Program-made: the position numbers and the translations under genes
Notes under the pieces: generated by a model
What the model was told of the DNA's origin: nothing
Database searches by the model: none
Seen by the model: the letters and a program-made list of their open reading frames with translations, nothing else
Shown: positions 55,895 through 64,000 of the stretch, one piece after another
Numbering within the stretch: the stretch's first letter is position 1
How the letters are laid out: the number at the start of each line of letters is the position of its first letter
From: Tupaia tana
Taxonomy: Eukaryota; Chordata; Mammalia; Scandentia; Tupaiidae
Assembly (NCBI GenBank): GCA_026018925.1
Contig: JAKSZU010000016.1
Location: 35,023,377-35,087,376, forward strand
DNA length: 64,000 nucleotides
Direction of reading: 5' to 3'

Positions 55895-56415
55895 GCTGGC
55901 CCCCCATACAAGTAGTTAAGGGAGATGGATCCCATATGACCGACTAAAGCTCAAATCTCTGACCCAGTAGCTTGAAAAACACAGCACATTGGGAACCAGC
56001 AGTTAGCGTAATGGCTATGTCGCTGGACTCCCACGTAGTCGACCGCGGTTCACGTCCTGGACCCGGTGGCTTAAAACTCATGCCGGGCGCGTGTGCGTGC
56101 GTGCCCAAGATCCCAAGAGGAGAATGGAGGAGAAGGGATTGCGGCGTGACCATCCCTCCTGGGGGGTGATTTCTCGCTTTCTGTCTCTATGTCTCTCTAT
56201 GTCTATCTGGCGAACACATGCACCCTATAGCGAAAACCTCTCAAAAAAATAAAAAAAACAAAAACCAAAAAATACCCAACCAAACACAGCACATTTATGA
56301 GTGTGCCCAGAATCCCAGAGAGATGAAGAAATGTGGAGAGGGGATTGTGGCATGAACATTGAGGGTACTTTGTCTCTCCCTCTGATGAGCACATGTGCCC
56401 TGTGGTAATTAAAAA
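55895..56415 (+). mobile_element. tRNA-SINE family C, split by a family A insertion
   Basis: The left half (55895-55990) ends CTTGAAAAACACAGCACATT. The right half (about 56282-56415) resumes ACACAGCACATTTATGAG and runs to CCTGTGGTAATTAAAAAAAC. Confidence 0.88.
55991..56275 (+). mobile_element. tRNA-SINE family A, young, nested in family C
   Basis: Head GGGAACCAGCAGTTAGCG, CpG-rich body, A-rich tail with CAAAAACC. ACACAGCACATT is duplicated around it. Confidence 0.94.
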
Positions 56416-56430
56416 AACAAATCACATTGA

Positions 56431-56523
56431 GGGAACAGCAGATGACATAATGGTTAGGTCGTTGTACTTCCACATAGACAACCATGGTTTGAGTCCCAGA
56501 CCTGGTGGCTTAAAATTCACACC

Positions 56524-56554
<31 letters not shown>

Positions 56555-56673
56555 CCCAAAATCCTGAGAGGAGATGGGATTACAGCATGGCCATCCACTT
56601 TGGGAGGTGATTTCTTGCTTTCTGTCTCTCTGTCTCTGTCTCTCTGGCAGGTGCATGCACCCTATAACAAAAA
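56431..56673 (+). mobile_element. tRNA-SINE family A, with (TG)n in the middle
   Basis: GGGAACAGCAGATGACATAATGG head; the usual TGTGCGTGCGTG segment has expanded to about 13 TG units (56527-56552). AAATCACATTGA / AAATCATATTGG are the target copies. Confidence 0.88.
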
Positions 56674-56866
56674 ATCATATTGGGAAGTGTGTATTTTAAA
56701 GATTTACTATGCAAAGTCTAGAAAAAAATAGAACTTCTGAAATTACATGTATGTTGGTTGTAGTAACATACCTGAACAGATATTCTTCAGATATTTAAAA
56801 TATTTTGTTTCTTGTAAACTTCTCGAGAATCAAGAAGGCTAGCCTAAAAAGTGACCTCAAGCTCTG

Positions 56867-56945
56867 TTAGGTTGTCAGAGAAGTCATGGCCCATTTTTGC
56901 AAAGAAAAACAGAAAAAATAAGTCACGACTTTTCTGACAACCTAA
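56867..56945. mobile_element. 79-bp palindromic mariner-like MITE, family M1, copy 2
   Basis: Perfect outer inverted repeats TTAGGTTGTCAGA / TCTGACAACCTAA, inner AGTCATGGC / AGTCACGACT. Right flank TA; left flank TG, probably a mutated TA. Confidence 0.85.
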
Positions 56946-57744
56946 TAGTTCAACTTCTTAATTTTTCGGGGGAGGAAATTGAGTCACACATGTGTTCATT
57001 TACTGGGGCCACACACAATGTATAGCAGAGAACACACCTTCAGATACTGACATGCTTGAAGGTCTTACATTTTGCAAGCTGGATGACTCTGCATTTCTGA
57101 CCAGGAGGACAGAACAGAACTATACTTCAACAGGGAATGATTATTTTAGACATAGAGCCTATAATTGAAGATGATATTATCAAAATGAAATAAAAATGAG
57201 ATTATTAGATATTTATTCAAAAAGACAAGTGTAGGGAGTCAGATGACATTGAGATTATATTTTATCTCTAACAATCAAGAAAGGGTGAAGGATGTGTATT
57301 TCGTTCTGCAAGGCCCTAGGGCTAGGGTAGAAGGCAGCAGCCCCATTACTAGTTTGTTTCTCATAGAGTGGAATCTTAGAAAATTAATTCCCACTGTGAA
57401 AGCAGAGGAGCCATGTAAATGAAAAGGAGTACGCTGGTGTGTGTGTTTGTGTGAATGCAGGCATGCGCTAATAGGGGACAGTAAATATTGAATACATCTT
57501 CGGTTTTGCTCAGGTAGAGATGGGAGCTGCTCTGAGTTGGAAAACAGGCTCCTAGGATTCCATATTCCTAGACAGAAGGGCAGGCCCTCCACTTCTGGTG
57601 CCTCCCTTGTTCTACTCCACAGGCCAAAGGCGAACACCCCTTGTCAGTCTACTTCCATCTATGATGCTCTAGTCACATGCCTTGAAACAAACAGAAAAAC
57701 AACATGAGTAGAATGAAAGACATCCCCCCTCCCTTTTTAAAAAA
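56946..57744. other. Intergenic, unassigned
   Basis: A 120-codon open frame on the minus strand (57275-57637) has no domain, signal or splice support; treated as chance. Confidence 0.4.
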
Positions 57745-57953
57745 GAAAAACACCTTTATTTCCTTAGAGAGAGGGGTGGTATACCCCTGACAGAGTCTTC
57801 ATGCTGGCTGTAATCCACCTTCAGCCTCAGCAAACCTGGATCATGGGCATGTATGCTTGTGCCCAGCATGTACAAGGAGGTTCCCAGACCTGAACCTGGG
57901 ACCTCCTCATGTGAGTCCAGTTATGTTACTGTTGTGCCACAATCTGGCTCAGA
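57745..57953 (-). mobile_element. tRNA-SINE family D
   Basis: TTTATTTCCTTAGAGAGAG, CCACCTTCAGCCTCAGC, GACCTGAACCTGGGACC, ending GTGCCACAATCTGGCTC. Confidence 0.85.
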
Positions 57954-57967
57954 AGGTGGATACTGTC

Positions 57968-58242
57968 TTCTTTTTTTTCATCCTTTTTTTTTTCCCCTGC
58001 AGAGCACTTGCACTTGCTGGAGAGATAGAGAGAGAGAGAAGGTGAAAAATCACTCCTGGGGGATGGCCATGCAGCAATCCCTTCTCCCTCTTTATCCTTT
58101 TAGGATTTGGGACAGGCAGGCATGCAAACATGCCCAGCATGATTTTCAAGCTGCCGGTCTGTGATTTGAAGTATGTTGGAAATACATGTGGGAATCCCAT
58201 GCCTTAACCACCATCAACATCACTGGCTACCTGCTGGCCCCT
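57968..58242 (-). mobile_element. tRNA-SINE family C
   Basis: TTTTTTTTTCCCCTGCAGAGC, GGGGGATGGCCATGC, head with GTGGGAATCCCATGCCTTAACC, ending CTACCTGCTGGCCC. Confidence 0.8.
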
Positions 58243-58249
58243 TCTTTTT

Positions 58250-58850
58250 ATAGTTTAATTTTTTCAATTTATTAACATAACAATTGTTACAGTGTGATTT
58301 TTATATTTTCTACTCCTTTTTATACAATGTGAGTTTTTAGTACATAAATACAATGTGTCATGATTATATCAGGGTAATTAGCATACCTATCTTAATCCTT
58401 TGTAACATGATATGCAGTAAGTTGTTAACCATACCCTTTCCACCATATTTTATAACTCTAGATATTGTTCTTTTTTTATCTGCAATTTTGTTTCAGTTAT
58501 GCAACATTTAGGGTGGAAAACCTCCCTAAATTCTTTCCAGTGTCTAGCAGTAATTCTACAGCTCTCTGCTTCTATGAGGTAATTTGTTCCCAATTTGTAC
58601 ACGTGACAGAAAGCGTGTGGTATTTGCCTTTATGTGTCTGGCTTATTTTACTTCACATAATGTCCTCCAGGCTCACCCATTTAATCTCAAATGTCTGGAT
58701 TCACTCCTTTTTGATGACTGTGTAGTACTCCACATGTCTATCACTTTTTCTTTATCCATGCTGTTTGTTTGGACACTTCAGTTGCTTCCATAAATTGGCC
58801 ATTGTGAATAGCGCTGAAAAGCAGGAGGAATTTTGATAAAGTTTTTTTTC
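58250..58850 (-). mobile_element. L1 LINE 3' end
   Basis: Reverse-strand L1 3' UTR/ORF2 end: ATCAGGGTAATTAGCATACC, CACATAATGTCCTCCAGGC, GTAGTACTCCACATGTC, TTGGCCATTGTGAATAGCGC. Confidence 0.85.
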
Positions 58851-58944
58851 TTTATTCTACTATTATACAGATTTAGTCATCTCCTTAAAATTTACGTATT
58901 GGATATCTTCAGGGTATGAGAAACATAGGTGCTAAGCACTCTGC

Positions 58945-59060
58945 GATCTGGCTACTTAAGTATGACCTGTGGACCAGTATTATCAACATCACTGGGAACT
59001 TCTCAGAGATTCCCACCCCAGACCTACTGAGTTAGAATCTACATTTTATAAGGAATCCCT
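58945..59060. mobile_element. MER20-like hAT MITE fragment
   Basis: GACCTGTGGACCAGTATTATC, CATCACTGGGAACTTCTCAG, CCCACCCCAGACCTACTGAG. Confidence 0.8.
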
Positions 59061-60144
59061 GCTGAGAAGTACAGTCAAAGGAAGCACCAATAAATGATAT
59101 TGATTACAGTACTATTTTTGAAGACTAAACTGAGAAATCATACAACTGAAAGGAAGGTAAGCTTCTCAAGTAGATTAGAAATGATTAGCTCTTTTATTCT
59201 TTGTGGAATACATAGTCTTTGGCTTCACCACAATAAAAGCTGATGAGTATCATGTCATTTTGCTCTCTATAGAGTTCATGTTTTCATGGTGCAGGGGGAG
59301 GTGGAGGAATAAAAATGCTCTCTTCAGTAGTTCATGTGATAGTCAGAGAAATAGCTCTTTGGGCCTTGGACAGTGTGGCAACCGACGTCCCATGTCACTC
59401 AGACAAGGGTACAAGCGACTAGATTCATAGTCTAAGGAAATGTGGGTGACATGTATTTGTAGCCATAGCGTAAGTATTTAAAAAGATATTCTGTCTTTTA
59501 TTTCCACTCCCACTGCATTTTCAAACATTTAAGTCTGCTTCACTTTCTGCTCATCTAAGACTTACCTTCCCACTTGGTGCCTTGAGAATAATAGCATTTC
59601 TACTCTCATTTCACACTCGGTGTCAGGCGCTAACTCACAGAGCTTTGGGGCTGCAGGTTCCCTGTAGGAATGGAGGTCAAGCACTCATCTTGGTAAGCAG
59701 CAGGCATTTGGGCAGGAGGGGTGCTGACATCCTGCCCACATGGGATGTAGAGAAATCTGAGGAGAACCTTCGTTGCAAATGAGAACATCACTAATCTCCA
59801 GTCGCTCAGCAGCTCAGAAGTGAAAATGAGATTTCCCCAGCCATTCATCATCATTCATTCCAGACACACTGCTCTCTCCCAGGCTGACTTCAGACATCTA
59901 ACGCTGGCTACTGAAGAGACAGCTGACCTGCCAGGTTCTACCGCGACCATACTGCCTCTTTCCCCTGTGTGTACTAAGGGAGCTGCCCAAACAGCTCCCT
60001 CCACACTCTTTCTTTACTCTCAACTTTTTCTTTTGGAAATTTTCTCATCTCCAGAAAAGAAAAAAAATAAGAGTATAACGAATACAGGTATCCTTTTAAC
60101 CTAAATTGTCAACAAATCAATTGTTGACATTGTAATGCTATATA
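59061..60144. other. Intergenic, unassigned
   Basis: No gene or repeat family recognised. Confidence 0.45.
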
Positions 60145-60278
60145 CCATGGGACTTCAGAAAGTTCATGGGTATATGGAATAAAAAAGCATTAGTTAATTT
60201 TGGTGTGAAAGATTTTGAAATCCATGCACTTTTTTTTTTTTTATAATACACATTTTCCAAGAACATTTTGAAGGCTAT
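60145..60278. mobile_element. Mariner-like element, family M2
   Basis: CCATGGGACTTCAGAAAGTTC on the left, TTTTGAAATCCATGCAC in the middle, TTTTCCAAGAACATTTTGAAG on the right: the same unit as at 10625, with an inserted T-run. Preceded by TATA. Confidence 0.75.
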
Positions 60279-60290
60279 GTGTGTGTGTGC

Positions 60291-60322
<32 letters not shown>

Positions 60323-60328
60323 GTGTGC
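60279..60328. repeat. (TG)n microsatellite
   Basis: TG units with one TATATG interruption. Confidence 0.95.
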
Positions 60329-60338
60329 AGTTATTATA

Positions 60339-60413
60339 TTGGGTCAGAAAAGTCACGACACACTTTTATGTAGAAAGACATAGAAAAATATGCCATGGCT
60401 TTTCTAATGTCAA

Positions 60414-60414
<1 letters not shown>
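60339..60414. mobile_element. Palindromic mariner-like MITE, family M1, copy 3
   Basis: TTGGGTCAGAAAAGTCACGAC on the left and CCATGGCTTTTCTAATGTC on the right, TA on both flanks. About 76 bp, slightly decayed. Confidence 0.75.

Positions 60415-60462
<48 letters not shown>
60415..60462. repeat. (TA)n(CA)n microsatellite
   Basis: About 10 TA units, then about 12 CA units, directly at the right flank of the MITE. Confidence 0.95.
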
Positions 60463-61831
60463 GACATAATATATATAATTCCAGGGGTGAGGTGTCTTGT
60501 AGAATAACCCATATCTGTATTTGTTTATTCCCTTAGAAATATTTTTGACAAGAATAGCACATGAATGATGCTGTGTACTTCTTTTGTCAAGTGACGGAGG
60601 GTGTGAAAATGATTTATGACCGATGATGTCAGTGTTGATCACCTGGTGAAAACTGTGTTTATCAGATTTCTTTATTACAGACTACCTTTTCACCTTTCTA
60701 ATTAATTAATAATCTGTCAATAATTGATATTTGGAGAGCATTAAGTATCCTGTTTCCCAAAAAGCTTTCACCCAGTGGTTTCGGCATTTACTGACAAATT
60801 TGATCGAGTAAATGATAACATTGGGGAGTGCAAAATGATCACTTTCTAATTTTATAATTTCTTCTATATTTATTGGCTGGCATTTTTCTGTAGAGAAGCC
60901 TCCCCAGTTTTCCTCTTTCTCTTTGTTTTGCTCTCACTCTCTCCTTTTGGAATATCACCATGCAATTTTAAGATTTTTTTTTGATCCTATGTTTTATAAT
61001 CTACTATTTTAAAATTCTCCAGGTATTCCAAATAAAAATAAATGCTGCTCTTCCCCCTAAATTTAGTTTTTATTTTGGAGGATGTAGTTGTTTGTCACAG
61101 TAATGTTATTTACATTAAAAGCTGATGAGTTACTGTTATTTAAAAACGAATGAATATGTTAACTCAATGTATTAACCATCATATTAAGGATTATTTTAAT
61201 TAATGATATAAAACAGTAATAGTTTAATGATGGATTCTTATGTAACTGTATGCTAGGGATTTAAAATATTAACTAATCATAAAATTATGCCTATCGCATT
61301 GTTAAATGTGGATTACAGTGACTATTGATAGACATAACCCACATAAACAAAAGCTCTTTGGAATGTTCTTCAGAGTGTAAAGGGGTTCTGAGACCAAACG
61401 TTCAAGAACCACTGATATTAACAGCGCAGACTGTGGGGCCTCAGCACCAGCACGCTCTGTAATCACATCACCTAAAGGCTCTGTGGGGAAAGATCCTACA
61501 AATTCAGGGAGGGTTGTTTTAAGATTAGTTTGGTTTTCATTAAATACTTGGGTTGGGTCAAGCTTTGAGGTGGCCCCTAAATGCCAATTTCTCACTATTG
61601 TTTATTAGACTCGTGGGCCACACCACTTATTCCAGTAGGTGTTTTTGAAGCACGTTATTATAGACTGGTGTGAAGGGAAAGGAAGATGGGCCTTCTCAGA
61701 TGAGTCAGGAGTGGCCACTGGATGAGTGTCAGCCTGTGTGCTCACCTGTTCAGATGTCACCTTAAGAGCTTTTCTTGGCATGGATCATGTCCATGATTCT
61801 GGAGTTGTAGACAAGAAACCTTTTTCCTTTG
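60463..61831. other. Intergenic, AT-rich
   Basis: No gene. 61365-61420 (TTCTGAGACCAAACGTTCAAG, AACCACTGA) may be the end of an old hAT element. Confidence 0.4.
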
Positions 61832-61855
61832 TGTGTGTGTGTGTGTGTGTGTGTT
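61832..61855. repeat. (TG)n microsatellite
   Basis: Twelve TG units. Confidence 0.95.
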
Positions 61856-62374
61856 TCCTTTTTTCAGAAAAGGAACACTTACTCTAACCTGATAATAGAT
61901 AAATAAAGAAAATCTTTTCTTTGCAACTATCTGCCACAGAGTAGACCTTCACTGCGTGTTAACAGAAGCATTTGGTTGCTCCATTTTTTCTCCATGCCAA
62001 TGAAGTGCTGATGGGCGCTCTGCATGCGCTTTGCTGTTTGGTCGTCATATCCCTTCGATACCCTGACCTTTCTAGCACTCCCCCACTCAGTGCATTCTGG
62101 GGAGAATGAGATGCAAATGAGGATAAATCAGTCTCTGGAATGGATTATCTTCAGAAATATTTGCGAGAGGGGAGTAGGTGGGAGAAAAATGTAAATGTCA
62201 GTAATAAATATGTTGTAGTTTTCAACAAAGGAAGTGCTCAGAGATGCCCCGCTTTGCCATTTGCCATTTTAAAACCGTAGGACTGGTTAATTGTCCCATT
62301 TGGAAGAGGTACATAATGGGTTTCTTAAAAATGGCTTTTACAATATGGAGGAAATGTGAAATGTTGGCAAGGTC
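61856..62374. other. Intergenic, unassigned
   Basis: Nothing recognised. Confidence 0.4.
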
Positions 62375-62480
62375 ATTTATTCACTTAGATATTTATTGAG
62401 TGCCTATGGGCATGAGGGGCAGCCCTGAGTGCTGAAGCTTATAAATAGCGTCACAGTCAGAATTCGTGCTCTCAGGGTAG
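62375..62480 (-). mobile_element. L2 LINE fragment
   Basis: TTCACTTAGATATTTATTGAG and GTGCCTATGGGCATGAGGGG are the reverse complement of an L2 end. Confidence 0.6.
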
Positions 62481-62544
62481 TATCTCTCCGAATAAACCAG
62501 GAATGTATTTCCTGTTGAGAATAGACAATTCTTTCTCATCCATG

Positions 62545-62660
62545 AATCTTCACATTAAATTTCAGCTAAATGTCGAAGAACTGTTGGATCAAGGCATCTA
62601 TATATTGCCAATTACCCTTTACAGTGATTGTACTGATTTACACTTTGAACAGCAAAAATG
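62545..62660 (-). mobile_element. Old L1/HAL1 fragment
   Basis: CTGTTGGATCAAGGCATC, ATTGCCAATTACCC and GTACTGATTTACACTTTGAAC follow L1M/HAL1 reverse-strand order. Confidence 0.55.
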
Positions 62661-62689
62661 AGAATGTGAGTTAAGGCCCTTTGACTTCA

Positions 62690-62930
62690 AATCCCCAAAA
62701 GGGTGAGCTGGTAGAGACTGGGGGTAGATGAACAAGCCATGGTGGCATAGTGAGGTGACCAAATGGTACAAGAGGGAGAATTACAGGGTGTTGTCAGGAC
62801 ATCTAGGAGAGGTGCCTCATCCAGTCTTGGAGCCAGGAAGGATTCCTAGACATGTAAGCTGACCTTAATGTGAGCATTGGAGGATGGATAGGAATGTACC
62901 CATTTCCAGGAGGAAATAAGTTCACCATTT
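62690..62930 (-). mobile_element. L2 LINE fragment (tentative)
   Basis: CCAGGAAGGATTCCTAG and GTGAGCATTGGAGGATGGATAGG resemble L2 internal sequence on the reverse strand. Confidence 0.45.
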
Positions 62931-63767
62931 ACTCTGAGCGATGCTCTAGTATTTTTGTCTATATGAAGAGTTTCTGTGTTTAATTCTTCTCAGAAGAAAA
63001 GGCAGGGGGAAGTATTGTGAAAGTCCAATAAACCTAAAGACAAGTTACTTTTCATTAGCATCATTGAAAAAGGCAATTTATGATTTAAAACCTTTATTTG
63101 AATAAGCAACTCATACAGAATTCCAAATTATATTTGGTGCAAAAAGGTATACAGGGAAAGATCTCTCTTCCACCTTTGCCTTCCAGCTATCCAGTTCCTT
63201 CTATGGAGGAAACCAAACGTATATGTCTTGTGCTTTATTCTGGAGCTATTTTATGCATAAAACAAACGAACAAAAACCCCAAACAAACATCATGTGTGTG
63301 TATATATGCATACATACATACTATTTCTCCTTTCCTTTTTTTCACAGATGATCCAAAAAAAATAGTACTTCCTATTCTTTCATATTCCAATTTAAGATAT
63401 ACCACCCAACCTTCTAAAGAGTGTATACAGCAAGTGTGGACGGTGACCCCATGTGGTTGAGCCCAAGAGGTACCTGCAGCCTCTGTGTAACGTGGATGTG
63501 ATGGCAGCACAGAATCTTCACTGAGACCAACACTACAGTTTGGTGGGAGGGAAAGTGTTATCAAGAGACTCAAGGGACAAAGCACAGATATAATGTGAGT
63601 TTTATAATAAAGTTGTATGTGATATCTTTATAACCAATGGCCTCAGACTTCTCAACTGTGAGCATTATTTAAAATTATTTATTTAAAATTCCCATTAATC
63701 TTCATGTAACACTCTCATTGGCTATAACCACCCACCTGACTGAAGAGTCAGTCTTTATTTTGTTTTC
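62931..63767. other. Intergenic, unassigned
   Basis: Two opposing open frames (63098-63460 and 63235-63585) of about 120 codons overlap; neither has recognisable content. Short CATA repeat near 63305. Confidence 0.4.
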
Positions 63768-63963
63768 TTTCTTTCTTTCTTCTGTGACCGAGAGAGAGAG
63801 AGAAAGAGAGAGACAGAAAGAGAGGCACACCCATCAGAGTCTTCACACTGCAATGAACCCTGGCCTCAGTCAGCATGGATAGTGGGCATGCACATGCCCA
63901 GCTACTCAGAGATGTCTCTGTTAGCCTCGTAGAGCATATGTTACTGCTGTACTGCCTGGCTCC
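63768..63963 (-). mobile_element. tRNA-SINE family D
   Basis: CTTTCTTTCTTCTGTGACC, GA-rich segment, GAACCCTGGCCTCAGTCAGC, ending TGTACTGCCTGGCTCC. Confidence 0.8.
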
Positions 63964-64000
63964 CAAACTCAGTCTTTTGTAGGCTTCCTCCCCAGATGTT

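Noticed and set aside
22900-56200. Recurrent 60-110-codon open frames on either strand with similar proteins (for example containing HSPLGILGTHAHAP or SVWRAHAPYSKNLS)
   Set aside because: They coincide with family A SINE copies. The similarity comes from the repeat sequence, both strands are open by composition, and start positions vary. Not genes.
797-56673. tRNA genes suggested by intact A and B boxes
   Set aside because: Each match is the head of a SINE followed by the SINE body and A-tail; none has a full tRNA cloverleaf with a proper 3' end and terminator.
61302-61595. 97-codon minus-strand open frame
   Set aside because: No signal, domain or splice context; overlaps a possible old hAT end.

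Overview
The window is nuclear DNA of a placental mammal. It has split vertebrate genes, ancient mammal-wide repeats (MIR, L2, MER5/MER20-type hAT elements, Tigger, MaLR LTRs, L1) and a very high load of lineage-specific tRNA-derived SINEs. The 7SL-derived, Alu-right-arm-like repeat near 2.5-3.0 kb points to Euarchontoglires, but the young SINEs are not Alu, B1/B2/ID or the rabbit C repeat. A colugo (Dermoptera) is my best guess, by elimination; the genus is not proven.

Only two protein-coding genes can be supported. TUBAL3 (alpha-tubulin-like 3) lies on the + strand. Three of its coding exons are certain (12126-12369, 18595-18743, 19506-20450), and a one-codon first exon ending in ATG|GTAAGT is proposed at 8381-8383. 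Together they give 446 codons. UCN3 (urocortin 3 precursor, 166 aa) lies on the - strand. Its whole coding sequence is in one exon (35754-36254); a non-coding first exon with a TATA-like box is proposed at about 43016-42851. The two genes converge, as I recall they do on human chromosome 10p15, so this is a conserved syntenic block. They are not known to work together: TUBAL3 is a divergent tubulin, and UCN3 encodes a secreted CRF2-receptor ligand.

Layout. 1-8.1 kb: SINE-rich flank, a composite 7SL SINE and a possible ERV LTR. 8.1-22.1 kb: TUBAL3, its introns filled with L2, MaLR LTRs, MIR and SINEs. 22.1-35.2 kb: intergenic, with an L2 that was split by an L1, which was in turn split by SINEs. 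35.3-43.0 kb: UCN3 with a repeat-rich intron. 43-64 kb: upstream flank with L1M pieces, a Tigger copy, many SINEs and two short palindromic mariner-type elements.

Four tRNA-SINE groups are named here for convenience. A is about 240 bp and youngest; many copies still have CpGs and clear target-site duplications. B is a short form with an AAATAAAT tail. C is an older relative of A. D is a separate family, and all nine copies here lie on the - strand. The most unusual signals are a probable GC-AG intron in TUBAL3, two small mariner-like palindromic families with three copies each, a chimeric tRNA/7SL SINE, and head-only SINE fragments. I see no operon-like or defence-type system and no CRISPR array.
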